From positions 28,832 to 92,831 of the forward strand of contig DATGGU010000151.1 in the NCBI GenBank assembly GCA_035308365.1: a DNA stretch of 64,000 nt. Reading direction: 5' to 3'. Positions 1-8,450 of this stretch are shown here, piece after piece; within the stretch, counting starts at the first letter, position 1; the number at the start of each line of letters is the position of its first letter. This stretch comes from PALSA-505 sp035308365 (GTDB lineage: Bacteria; Actinomycetota; Actinomycetes; Streptosporangiales; Streptosporangiaceae). The position numbers and the translations under genes were made by a program. The notes beneath the pieces were generated by a model. It did not search any database, was not told where the DNA came from, and saw only the letters and a list, made by a program, of their open reading frames with translations.

Positions 1-1926
1 GTGGCCGCTGGAGGTGAGGACCAGGTCCAGTACCCAGCCGGAATGGCGCAGCACCCGCAGCGGCTCGCCGGTGGCCAGGCTCCACACCCGGACGGTGCGG
101 TCCCAGGATCCGGACAGCAGCCGCCGGCCGTCCGGGGTGATCACCAGGCGTTCCACGTAACCGTCGTGGCCGCTGAGCGGGGGCAGCAGGCGGCAGCCGG
201 CCCGGCGGTGCCAGATCTCGATGACGTGCTCGACCGTGGCGATGGCCACCGTTTCGCCGTCCGGGCTGAGCGCCAGCACCGGACTGTAGCGTTCGCCGCC
301 ATTGTGGACCGGTCCCGGCGCGCCGGTCTTGGCGTCCCACCGGCGCCAGGTGGCGTCCCTGGCGGCCGAGATGATCTCGGTGCCATCCGGCGTGACGGCC
401 ACCGCGTCGGCGCCGCAGGTGTGTCCCTTCAGCACGGCGGACGTGCCGGCCGCGGTGTCCCACAGCCGCAGGGTGCTGTCGTAGGAGCCGGATACGACGC
501 CGCCCGGGGCCACGGCGAGGGCGACCACGGGCCTGCGGTGGCCGGACAGTGGCGGCAGCGCCTGCCCGGCGGCCAGGTCGAAGCGGCTGATCATCCGGTC
601 CACCGCCGCATAGGCTACGCCGCCCGCCACGGTCAGGGCACGCACGCCCCGGCCGTGCAGCGCCTCGACGGCGGCACCGTCCGGATCCCAGACCCGGACC
701 AGGCCGTCGTTGGAGCCGCTGATCACCGGGCCACCGCCACGCGGCGCGGCCACCGACAGGCACCACGAGGTGTGGCTGCCCACCCGGCGGCCATGCCCGT
801 CGGTGAGATCCCAGACCAGCACCTGCCCGTCGTCCGAGCCGCTGGCCACCCGGCCATCGGCCAGCCCGGCCACCGACCTGACCCGGCCGGTATGGCCGCG
901 CAGCGTGCTGATCCGCCCGGTGTCCAGGTCGACCACGACCACCAGGCGGTCACGGGTTCCCACGGCCACGGCGCTGGACCCGGGCACCGCAGCCGCGCAC
1001 AGAATCCGGTCGCTGGTCAGCTCGATCCGGTCCGCCAGCCGGCCGTCGGTCAGGCACCACACGGCGATGCTGCCGTCGTAGGAGCCGGACACCGCGCGCT
1101 GCCCGTCGCTCAGGATGGCCACGGCGGCGACCAGCCCGTCATGGCCGAAACCCTGCCACTGCGCGGTGGCCTGGGTGAACGGCTGGCCATACACCGACAT
1201 GCCGCAGCCGTAGACCAGCATTCCATCCCAGGCCGCGAGGCTGGTGGCGGTCCCGGCCGTGAGCGTGGCGAACGGCCGGATCCGCCGGTCGGTGACCGAC
1301 CAGCGCACGATCGTGCCGTCCTCGCGCGCGATGAGCGCCTCGCAGGTGTCCGGGCGGAACGTGACGGCGTTGACGGACGGGCCGTTGCCGGCATGCCACA
1401 ACTGCTCCATGGTCTGCAGGTCCCAGGCGTACAGGCCGCCGTCCTGGCCGCCGGCCAGCAGGATCGAGGCGTCGTCGCTGACCGCCAGGGCGTCGGCGAA
1501 CCCCTGCACGGGGCCGAACGAGGCGAGATAGCCGTGCTCGCGGGTCGCGCCCAGCGGCCGCAGCCAGGTCGCCCCGCGCCAGGCGGCCGCCTCGTCAAGG
1601 AGCGCGTCCACGTCCGGCGCGACCGCGCGCGGCACCCGGGACAGCAACTGGCCGCGCAGTTGCCCCGGCGCGGCGCGCAGGATCCTGGCCGACTCGGCCA
1701 CGGCGGTCTCCAGCGTCCGCAGTTCCCTGGCCGCGTCCTTGGTCGGCGCGAGCCGCTGCGCCGCCTGGATGTCGGCGACCACCGCGTCGGCACCCACGCT
1801 GGCCAGCTTCGCGGCCAGGTAGCCGACGGAGGTGACCAGCTCGCGGATCCGCTGGTAGCGGCCGTTCGGCGCCAGTACGGCGGGCACGTAGTGCTCCAGG
1901 ACATCGGCGTCGAACCGGCACGTCAT
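1..1926 (-). CDS. WD40-repeat protein, sensor half of a split STAND protein (partial)
   Basis: The frame opens at an ATG whose last three bases overlap the stop of the upstream ATPase gene (ATGA) and runs off the left edge, giving at least 642 residues. The first ~140 residues are helical (a stretch with LVTSVGYLAAKLASVGADAV), like the linker that joins NACHT and WD40 parts in single-chain STAND proteins. From about residue 150 there are repeated WD40 blades with the usual GSxDGxVRVWD ends, for example SGSWDRTVRVW near the edge and SGSYDSTLRLWD. WD40 propellers in such proteins sense a ligand or protein target and keep the ATPase switched off. Coupling to the ATPase gene implies one complex. 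The 3' end is not in the window. Confidence 0.85.
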   Translation of the reverse strand, partial: MTCRFDADVLEHYVPAVLAPNGRYQRIRELVTSVGYLAAKLASVGADAVVADIQAAQRLAPTKDAARELRTLETAVAESARILRAAPGQLRGQLLSRVPRAVAPDVDALLDEAAAWRGATWLRPLGATREHGYLASFGPVQGFADALAVSDDASILLAGGQDGGLYAWDLQTMEQLWHAGNGPSVNAVTFRPDTCEALIAREDGTIVRWSVTDRRIRPFATLTAGTATSLAAWDGMLVYGCGMSVYGQPFTQATAQWQGFGHDGLVAAVAILSDGQRAVSGSYDGSIAVWCLTDGRLADRIELTSDRILCAAAVPGSSAVAVGTRDRLVVVVDLDTGRISTLRGHTGRVRSVAGLADGRVASGSDDGQVLVWDLTDGHGRRVGSHTSWCLSVAAPRGGGPVISGSNDGLVRVWDPDGAAVEALHGRGVRALTVAGGVAYAAVDRMISRFDLAAGQALPPLSGHRRPVVALAVAPGGVVSGSYDSTLRLWDTAAGTSAVLKGHTCGADAVAVTPDGTEIISAARDATWRRWDAKTGAPGPVHNGGERYSPVLALSPDGETVAIATVEHVIEIWHRRAGCRLLPPLSGHDGYVERLVITPDGRRLLSGSWDRTVRVWSLATGEPLRVLRHSGWVLDLVLTSSGH

Positions 1927-3305
1927 AACAGGCTCCCCTCGATAGCCTTTTCCATCCGGGCCCGGACCATGCCCATGTCCAGGCGGCCGCACACGTAGTC
2001 GGCGAAGCTCGTGTGGGCCAGCGCGAACCGGGTCTGCCCGCCGGCTGCCGACGTGGTGAGGAACCCGGACCACCAGCTCAGCACCGTACGCGTCGTCTCC
2101 ACGGACTCCCCCGCGAACAGCGCCAGCCGCCCGGCTGTCAGCGGCCGTGGCCAGACCGCGAGGACGGCCAGGATGGCGAACTGCCGCTCCGGCGCTATCC
2201 CGCCGTGCCCGCACGCGCTGGAGCGCTGCTCCAGGTACGGGAAGTAGGCCCGCAGCCCAGCGGGCAGCGAGGTCAGCATGGCGGAGCCGTCCGGCCGGCG
2301 CTCGCGCACCGACCACAGGACGTGCCGCAGGTAGAGGAAGTTGCCCTCGCTGCGCTCGGCCAGCAGGCCGGTGAACGCCGCCGCGTCAAGGCCCAGTTCG
2401 GCCAGCCGGGTGGTCATGATCTCGGCGTGCCGGGCCAGAAACGTATCTATGTACTCCCTGGCGTCGGCGCGGCCCTCGGCGTCCCGCCCGTCGATCAGCA
2501 GGTCGCGACGATCATCCACGAACAGCTCGATACCGTTCAGATCGCGCACCGTCAGCACGAAGATGACGCCGGGCGGCAGCGCCGAGGGCAGGAACAGCGG
2601 GTTGCCGGTGGTGCTGGCCGCCACTTCGTCGACGGCATCGACGGCGACCACCACCCGCTGGTCCTTGGCCGCCTCCTCCAGCAGCCGCAGCAGCGTCGCA
2701 CCGTCGGCGGCGACATCCTCGGGCAGCCGGTCATAGGGCAGGTGGTACTTCAGGATCAGCCGGGCACACACGTTGCGCAGGAACTTCTCCGCCGACGTGA
2801 CTGCGGCCAGCGCGCTGTTGTAGTGATGCACCAGCTTGCCCCGGCGGGCCAGCGTGGCCAGCAGCGCGGTCTTACCGACACCGGGCTCGCCGCCGATGAC
2901 CACGTAACCGGACGGGAACCGGGGATCGTCCAGGGTCGCCGCCAGCCGCTCCAGCAGGCTCCGGCGGCCGATGAACTCATCGTCAGGCTCCCCGGCCAGT
3001 CCGCTGAAGTGGCTCAGCTCGGCGGCCAGCGCGCTGTTGTCGCATTGCAGGCCGGCCCCGTCCGGTCCGGCCTGGCCGGACCGCAGCACACGGGCCAGAT
3101 CCTCACGGCCGATGGCGGTCAACGCGGCGTGCAGGTCGTCGAGCCTGCCGCGGTCCGACAGCCAGTCCCAGATGGCGTGCGGTTCCTCACCACGGGCGAA
3201 TCCGTTCTGCTCGTGCGGGCGGATGCCGACGTAATCGGCGAGGTCCAGCCAGCTCGCGGCGAGCCGGTTGTGGAACGCGATGCGTACTCCGGGTGGATAG
3301 GTCAT
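1923..3305 (-). CDS. STAND/NACHT-type ATPase with N-terminal effector-associated (death-like) domain
   Basis: A 460-residue protein. Residues 3-79 form a small helical domain that aligns without gaps to the C-terminus of the adjacent phosphorylase-like protein (35 of 77 identical; shared RLxAxWxDxAD, WxWL and IGRxDLAxVLRS). Residues 105-400 are a P-loop ATPase: Walker A GGEPGVGKTALL at 138-149 and Walker B VVVAVDAVDEV at 218-228, followed by a winged-helix-like region ending in HTSFADYV. STAND ATPases oligomerise on sensing a trigger and recruit effectors through homotypic small domains. Its start overlaps the upstream stop (ATGA) and its stop overlaps the WD40 start (ATGA), so the three genes form a translationally coupled operon. 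The exact EAD subfamily cannot be settled by eye. Confidence 0.85.
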   Translation of the reverse strand: MTYPPGVRIAFHNRLAASWLDLADYVGIRPHEQNGFARGEEPHAIWDWLSDRGRLDDLHAALTAIGREDLARVLRSGQAGPDGAGLQCDNSALAAELSHFSGLAGEPDDEFIGRRSLLERLAATLDDPRFPSGYVVIGGEPGVGKTALLATLARRGKLVHHYNSALAAVTSAEKFLRNVCARLILKYHLPYDRLPEDVAADGATLLRLLEEAAKDQRVVVAVDAVDEVAASTTGNPLFLPSALPPGVIFVLTVRDLNGIELFVDDRRDLLIDGRDAEGRADAREYIDTFLARHAEIMTTRLAELGLDAAAFTGLLAERSEGNFLYLRHVLWSVRERRPDGSAMLTSLPAGLRAYFPYLEQRSSACGHGGIAPERQFAILAVLAVWPRPLTAGRLALFAGESVETTRTVLSWWSGFLTTSAAGGQTRFALAHTSFADYVCGRLDMGMVRARMEKAIEGSLL

Positions 3306-4453
3306 GGCTCCGCCGACCGCAGTACGTCGGCCAGGTCAGGCCGGCCGATCTCGTTGAGCGCGGCCGGCAGCGCGTGCAGCCGCATCCGGACCTCGAGCCA
3401 CTCCCACAGGTCGCGCGGCTGCTGGCCGTGCCGGAACCTGGCCTTCACGTGGAGTGGCACGTCGAATATGTCGGCGACGTCCTCCCAGTCCGCGTGCAGC
3501 CGCTGGCAGACCGCCACCTTCACGCGTCCCGGGTAGGTCTTCGGCACCTTGCCCGGCAGGGCCGCCGTCGTGGTGTGGCCGGGATCAGCCGGGGGAGACG
3601 ACCCGGCCAGCACGGCGACCGCGAACCGCGCGGCGGCCTCCGCGGCGTACCGGTGCCACGCGTCGTTCTTCGCACCGTCGGCGAAGTCGCTGACCGCCTT
3701 GACCATGAGGAAACCGGGTCCGTTCTGATACGCGGCCAGGGCCACGCCCAGGCTTTCCATCTCGATGCCGATCGCCTTGGGCCAGGCGAGGCGCAGCCGG
3801 GCCAGCGTCGCCTCGTCGGCGAGCACCTTGTCACCGGTCAGCACCGGCCCGACGTGCACCACCGGGCGGATCCGCCGGCCCGGGTCGTCGGGCCGTGGCG
3901 TCGCGATGGCGTCGGCCCAGTCGGTCGGGCGCAGGCTCCGGGCCCGGGACAGCAACTCCACGTCGGGCCGGTAGACCTCGTAACGCCGGGCGGTGTCTCC
4001 CGGGGTCACCTTGGCCAGCTCGTACCCGACGACCTGGTCGGGGACGAGGATGTCACCGGGCCGCATGTCCGCCGACGACCCGGGAGCCCCGCCGGCGATG
4101 CCCACCAGCATCACCCGTGCCGGGTTCCAGAACCCGATCACCCGCTCGGTGGCCTGGGCTGCCCCCGCGTTGCCCATGCCGCCGATCGGGAACACGAGAA
4201 CCCGGTGCCCGGCCACCGTCCCCAGGTGCAGGGACAGGCCCTTCCACCGGACGACCGAGCAGTCCCCGATGGCCTCGGCGATGGCCGACTGCTCGACATC
4301 GAGCGCGGCCGGGATGGCCACGTCCACCCGCAGCGACCGGTCACTGCGGACGTTGACACCCGCGTGACTGGCGTGACTGGACATGGGCATGAACTGGCAT
4401 GTACCGGTCGACGGAGCTTCGAGCCGCGGGTCCAGGCCCGCCAGCTGGGTCAC
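3302..4453 (-). CDS. Nucleoside phosphorylase/nucleosidase-like effector with C-terminal effector-associated domain
   Basis: About 383 residues. A PNP/UDP phosphorylase fold (MTA/SAH nucleosidase superfamily) begins near LRVDVAIPAALDVEQ and carries LVGIAGGAP, the substrate-site IGIEMESLGVA and the catalytic-type VSDFADGAKND. The last 77 residues are the same small domain found at the N-terminus of the next protein, so this is the effector that docks on the STAND ATPase. In related conflict systems such enzymes are thought to attack a nucleotide or NAD-like molecule; the substrate here is unknown. The start chosen is a GTG that overlaps the stop of a short leader ORF (GTGA). A TTG at 4459 and ATGs at 4390 and 4384 are alternatives; the fold itself starts ~40 residues in. 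Confidence 0.8.
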   Translation of the reverse strand: MTQLAGLDPRLEAPSTGTCQFMPMSSHASHAGVNVRSDRSLRVDVAIPAALDVEQSAIAEAIGDCSVVRWKGLSLHLGTVAGHRVLVFPIGGMGNAGAAQATERVIGFWNPARVMLVGIAGGAPGSSADMRPGDILVPDQVVGYELAKVTPGDTARRYEVYRPDVELLSRARSLRPTDWADAIATPRPDDPGRRIRPVVHVGPVLTGDKVLADEATLARLRLAWPKAIGIEMESLGVALAAYQNGPGFLMVKAVSDFADGAKNDAWHRYAAEAAARFAVAVLAGSSPPADPGHTTTAALPGKVPKTYPGRVKVAVCQRLHADWEDVADIFDVPLHVKARFRHGQQPRDLWEWLEVRMRLHALPAALNEIGRPDLADVLRSAEP

Positions 4454-4509
4454 CGCCAAGTCCCGTTCTGCTGCCGGTGGAGCACATCACCGGTTCCTGA
4501 ATAGGTCAT
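4450..4509 (-). CDS. Possible 19-codon leader ORF coupled to the effector gene
   Basis: An ATG preceded by a GGGGGAG ribosome-binding site opens a 19-codon frame ending in TGA, which overlaps a GTG of the effector frame as GTGA, the same kind of junction seen between the next two genes. The ATG context TCATGACCTAT recurs exactly at the start of the STAND gene. It may be a leader peptide that sets translation of the operon, or a remnant of a longer gene. No similarity is recognised. Confidence 0.35.
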   Translation of the reverse strand: MTYSGTGDVLHRQQNGTWR

Positions 4510-4600
4510 GAACTCCCCCGCGCTCCGAACTTCTTGCCCACGATCGCCCGCTTTCATCGGCATTTAGCTCGACCTTCGGTACAAAGCGTGCCCAATGCTT

Positions 4601-5239
4601 CTACCGGTTTTCTTCCTCGGTGGTCGCCGCGGCCAGGGCCGTGACCGCCGTCATGCTGACCTCCTCGTGCCCGCATGGAAGGCGGGCCTGAATTTCCCGC
4701 ATGGCCTGGCCGGCGCGGGCCCAGGCGAGATCCAGCGCGACCGCGGCCGGCAGGCTCAGATCGCCCTGGGCAGCCGGGTGCACGACCACCAGGGCGCTCA
4801 CCCGGTGGTCATCCGGGAGGATCTCCCGCCACTGCCAGACGGCCGCGATCAGCGGCCGCACCGACTGCCCGGTGTACATGCCGTCACAGTGGACACGGCC
4901 GCTCGCCGTGGCGACGGCGTACTGGCCGGGCGGCCAGGCGACCGACTCGATGAACATGACCCGGCGGCCGGCACTGACCGCGTGCTGGATGCGTGCAGCG
5001 TCCCCGGTCATCGGGCGGACGCCCTGGAAGATCTGGACGTTCGGGAAAGCGAACAGGTCGGCGAGCAGGACACCGGTCCGCGTGGCCACCTCGCGGGCCG
5101 TGGTGCCGATGGGGCGCAGCGCGCGCCGTTCGCTGTCGGTGATCGAGTCGAGGCTGCCGTGGTAGCGGCGAAATAAGAGGGTGGCAGGCCCACCGGGACC
5201 AGCGGCCCATCGATCCCCTGGCTTCATCATCGTTACCAC
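4601..5239 (-). CDS. Uncharacterised protein, weakly NERD-like (nuclease-related) fold
   Basis: About 212 residues from a GTG preceded by GGAGAG; a TTG at 5284 and ATGs at 5230/5227 are alternatives. The core around AARIQHAVSAGRRVMFIESV followed by GQYAVATASGRVHCDG recalls the iDHxvv-GrrvlliDSK-Gxy block of actinobacterial NERD-type proteins, but the expected acidic and lysine residues look replaced (QH for DH, ESV for DSK), so nuclease activity is doubtful. It lies upstream of and in the same direction as the EAD-STAND operon, separated from the leader ORF by ~90 bp, and is divergent from the AfsR-like regulator. The family call is an inference. Confidence 0.5.
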   Translation of the reverse strand: MVTMMKPGDRWAAGPGGPATLLFRRYHGSLDSITDSERRALRPIGTTAREVATRTGVLLADLFAFPNVQIFQGVRPMTGDAARIQHAVSAGRRVMFIESVAWPPGQYAVATASGRVHCDGMYTGQSVRPLIAAVWQWREILPDDHRVSALVVVHPAAQGDLSLPAAVALDLAWARAGQAMREIQARLPCGHEEVSMTAVTALAAATTEEENR

Positions 5240-5402
5240 CGTCACTCTCCGGTTGATCGCAATCACGTTCGCCCATTGCAGCAAGGGAAGCTACCCGGTT
5301 GCTTCCGTTTTGCTGCCGGGGTAGGCGACGGGCCCCCGGCTCGCGTAGCGTCGGTAAATCGCCGCAGATACGAGGCCCGATGCGTCCCGATGGGAGGCGC
5401 GC

Positions 5403-8400
5403 ATGATCTACCGGTTGCTGGGAGAGCTGCAGATCGGAACGGGTGGTCTTTTAGTCGACCTGCCGGGTGGTCCCACCCTGATTGTGCTGGCCTCACTGCT
5501 GGTCAACGCGAACCGGCGGGTTGCCAAGGCGGAGCTGATCCGGGCGGCCTGGGACAGCGAGGATATGGCCGAGGCACAGCTGCACAAGCGGGTGAACCAG
5601 GTGCGCAAGCTGCTGGATCAGATCGGCCGGCGCGACGATCTGCACACCCACTCCGGGTTCGGGTACGAGATGCGGGTCGCCGAGAACGATGTGGACTCGC
5701 TGCGGTTCCAGCGGCTGGTCCGGGAAGCCGACGAGGCCGGGACGAACGGGCGCGCCGCGGAAGAGATCGGTCAATTGCGGCAGGCGCTGCAGCTGTGGCG
5801 TGGCCCCAAGCCGCTGTCGAACGTGCCGGGCGATGCGTTCCGCCAGGACAGCCTGGCGCTGGTGCAGCGGCGCAAGCGGGCCGCGGTGCGGCTGTTCGAG
5901 CTGGAGCTGGAACGCGGCAACCACGAGGCCATCCTCGATGAGCTGATGTCGGTCGCCGGGTTCTACCCCTCCGACCAGCGGCTGGCCGAGCAGCTCATGA
6001 CCGCCGCCTACCGGTGCGGGCATGTCACCGACGCGACCGCCGCCTTCGACCGCTACCGGGAGGCACTGGAGGAGGAGACCGGCGGCGAGCCCGATCCACT
6101 GCTGCGCGGCCTGTACTTTGCCATCGGCAGCGGAGACGAGGAAGCGATCGCGGCGGCGGAGTCGGCCATCGCCAAGCGCTCAGGGACGGTGACGCGTTCC
6201 GGGACGCCGGCCCGCCCGGTGGTGGCCGTGCCCCGGCAGCTCCCCCGCCCGGCGGATCTGGTCGGCCGGGAGGACATGACGGCGGAGGTGTCCTGGCTGC
6301 TGCGCCGCAAGTCTGGTGCCACGGCGCCGGTGCTGGTGATCTCCGGTTCCGGCGGGATCGGCAAGACCGCGCTGGCCCTGCGGGCCGCGCACGACGCCAG
6401 CAGCCATTACCCCGACGGCCAGCTCTACATGGAGCTGCGTGGCACGGTGGGCGGGGCGGCCGACACCGGCGAGGTGGTGGCGCAGTTCCTGCGGGCGTTC
6501 GGGGTACCCCGGGTGCCGGACACAACGGCGGAGCGGCTGGCGGCCTACCGGACGCTGCTGGCCGAGCGGCGGGTGCTGATCGTGCTGGATGATGCCGTGG
6601 ATGAGGCCCAGGTGGCCGACCTGGTGCCGGCCAACCCCGGCTGTGCGGTGCTGGTCACGGCGCGGCAGCGGCTGCCGCAGATCAGCGGGGTGCATCATGT
6701 GGCGCCGCTGGAGCCGTTGCGGCGGGCGGAGGCAACCGAGCTGTTCCTGCGGGTGGTGCGGGACGCGGGGATCGCCCTGGAGAAGGATCTGGACGCGGTG
6801 GACCGGGTGGTGACACTGTGCGGCGGGCTGCCGCTGGCGCTGCGGATCGCCGGGGCGCTGCGGGTGCACGACCATCCGCGGTCCACGGCACAACTGGTCC
6901 AGCGGCTGGCCCAGTACGGGCCGGAGGGGTTCGTCTACGGGCAGCTCAACGTGGCCCGCACGATCGGGGCCGGGCTGGACCGGCTGGACGGCGGCGCCCG
7001 GCAGCTCTTCCTCGGCCTGGGCCTGCTTCCGCTGACCAGCTTCGGCCTGTGGACGGCCGCCGCGCTGCTCGATGACACCAGCGTGGACCCCGGCATGGCG
7101 CTGTCCCAGCTCACCGCCAGCTTCATGCTCGAATCGGTGGAATCCGAGCAGCGTTACCGGTTCCACGACCTGACCCGGGACTACGTCCGCCGCCGCGGGC
7201 TGGCCGAGTATCCCGCAGACTCCGGCGCCGCGGCGGCCCGGGCCTACCAGGCTCTGCTCACTCTGGCCCGGCGCGCCCACGCGGGGCTGCTCGGCGGCGA
7301 CTACGAGGTGGTGCACAGTCAGGAGCCAGCCTGGGAGGCACCGGCCGAGGTGCTGGCCGAGGTGGACGAGTCGCCGGGAGGCTGGTTCGAGAAGGAACGG
7401 GCCAGCATCCGCGCCGCGGTCGAGGACTGCGCCAAACTTGGCCTGACCGCCCTCTGCTGGGATCTCGCGGTCTCCGCGCACGAGTTCTACACGGTCCACG
7501 GTTACCACGACGATTGGCACGCCACCCACACCGTGGCGCTGGAAGCCTGCCGCCGGTCCGGCGACCGGCGAGGTGAGGGGATCGTGCTGGCCTGCTTCAA
7601 CCAGCCGGCCCTGCCGGCCAGCATGCGCGGCGGCGGCGGGTCCGACCTGGCCAACCTGGAGCGTGCGGCCGGTCTGCTGGCCGAGTGCGGTGACCGGCAC
7701 GGTCAGGCCATCGCCCTGCGCACGCTGGCCAACGCGCTGCGCCGGCACGGCTACCTGACCCGGGCGCTGGCGCTGTTCGACGAGGCGCTCGGCTACTACA
7801 CCGCGAGCGCGGACCCGGTCGGGCGAAGCCAGACGCTGCGGTTCATCGGCCAGACACGGCTCGACCTCGGCCGCCACGACGAAGCCAGCCAGGCGCTGGA
7901 AGAGGCCGCGACCGTGGCCAGTGAACTGGGCAGCAACCGGCTGATCGCCCAGGCCCGGTACTGGATCGGCCAGGCCTGCCTGCTGCGCGGCGACATCGAC
8001 GGCGCCCAGGTCGCCTTCGACGCGGTCTTCGACGTCTACGGCGACACTTCGGGCGGCGGGTACATCTACGCACTGCACGGCCTCGGCCAGGTCGCCGCTC
8101 ACCGAGGTGCCTACAGCATCGCCGGCCGGCACCTGTCGGAGGCGGCCAGCCTGGCCCACGACATAGCCAGCGCTCCGTTGGAGGGCCGGATCTGGCTGTC
8201 CATTGCCGAACTCCGCCACGCCCAGGGCCAGCCCGGTGAACAGGCCGAGGCGCTGCGCGCGGCCGTCACCGTCCTGCATGACGGCGGCGAGGCCAGCCTG
8301 GAGGCTCAGGCCCTCGCCGAACTGGCCCGGGTCCTGACCGAACGAGGTGACACGGCGGCCGCCGGGCAGGTTTGGACCCGCATCGAGAACCTGTACGCGG

Positions 8401-8450
8401 CCGATCTGCCGGAGGAGGACCGCATCTACCGCCGTCCGGATGGCGGCTAG
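5403..8450 (+). CDS. AfsR/SARP-like BTAD transcriptional regulator with NB-ARC and TPR domains
   Basis: A 1015-residue regulator with a GGGAGG ribosome-binding site. An OmpR-type winged helix occupies residues ~10-90 and a bacterial transcriptional activation domain ~95-245. A STAND ATPase follows with Walker A SGSGGIGKTALAL near 315 and Walker B VLIVLDDAVDE near 388. The rest, to the C-terminus, is tetratricopeptide-like (repeats around HGQAIALRTLANALRRHGY and LGRHDEASQALEEA). Such proteins integrate a signal through ATP binding and activate secondary metabolism or development genes by binding direct repeats. It is divergent from the NERD-like gene and its stop overlaps the stop of the convergent Nudix gene by 4 bp. 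Its targets are not evident from the window. Confidence 0.9.
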   Translation: MIYRLLGELQIGTGGLLVDLPGGPTLIVLASLLVNANRRVAKAELIRAAWDSEDMAEAQLHKRVNQVRKLLDQIGRRDDLHTHSGFGYEMRVAENDVDSLRFQRLVREADEAGTNGRAAEEIGQLRQALQLWRGPKPLSNVPGDAFRQDSLALVQRRKRAAVRLFELELERGNHEAILDELMSVAGFYPSDQRLAEQLMTAAYRCGHVTDATAAFDRYREALEEETGGEPDPLLRGLYFAIGSGDEEAIAAAESAIAKRSGTVTRSGTPARPVVAVPRQLPRPADLVGREDMTAEVSWLLRRKSGATAPVLVISGSGGIGKTALALRAAHDASSHYPDGQLYMELRGTVGGAADTGEVVAQFLRAFGVPRVPDTTAERLAAYRTLLAERRVLIVLDDAVDEAQVADLVPANPGCAVLVTARQRLPQISGVHHVAPLEPLRRAEATELFLRVVRDAGIALEKDLDAVDRVVTLCGGLPLALRIAGALRVHDHPRSTAQLVQRLAQYGPEGFVYGQLNVARTIGAGLDRLDGGARQLFLGLGLLPLTSFGLWTAAALLDDTSVDPGMALSQLTASFMLESVESEQRYRFHDLTRDYVRRRGLAEYPADSGAAAARAYQALLTLARRAHAGLLGGDYEVVHSQEPAWEAPAEVLAEVDESPGGWFEKERASIRAAVEDCAKLGLTALCWDLAVSAHEFYTVHGYHDDWHATHTVALEACRRSGDRRGEGIVLACFNQPALPASMRGGGGSDLANLERAAGLLAECGDRHGQAIALRTLANALRRHGYLTRALALFDEALGYYTASADPVGRSQTLRFIGQTRLDLGRHDEASQALEEAATVASELGSNRLIAQARYWIGQACLLRGDIDGAQVAFDAVFDVYGDTSGGGYIYALHGLGQVAAHRGAYSIAGRHLSEAASLAHDIASAPLEGRIWLSIAELRHAQGQPGEQAEALRAAVTVLHDGGEASLEAQALAELARVLTERGDTAAAGQVWTRIENLYAADLPEEDRIYRRPDGG

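Noticed and set aside
1..1998. Long plus-strand open frame over the WD40 gene
   Set aside because: It is antisense to clear WD40 blades and codes a Gln/Gly/Ala/Arg-rich sequence typical of high-GC antisense frames. The same applies to long antisense frames over icmA, thiolase, the GMC gene and the beta-helix gene.
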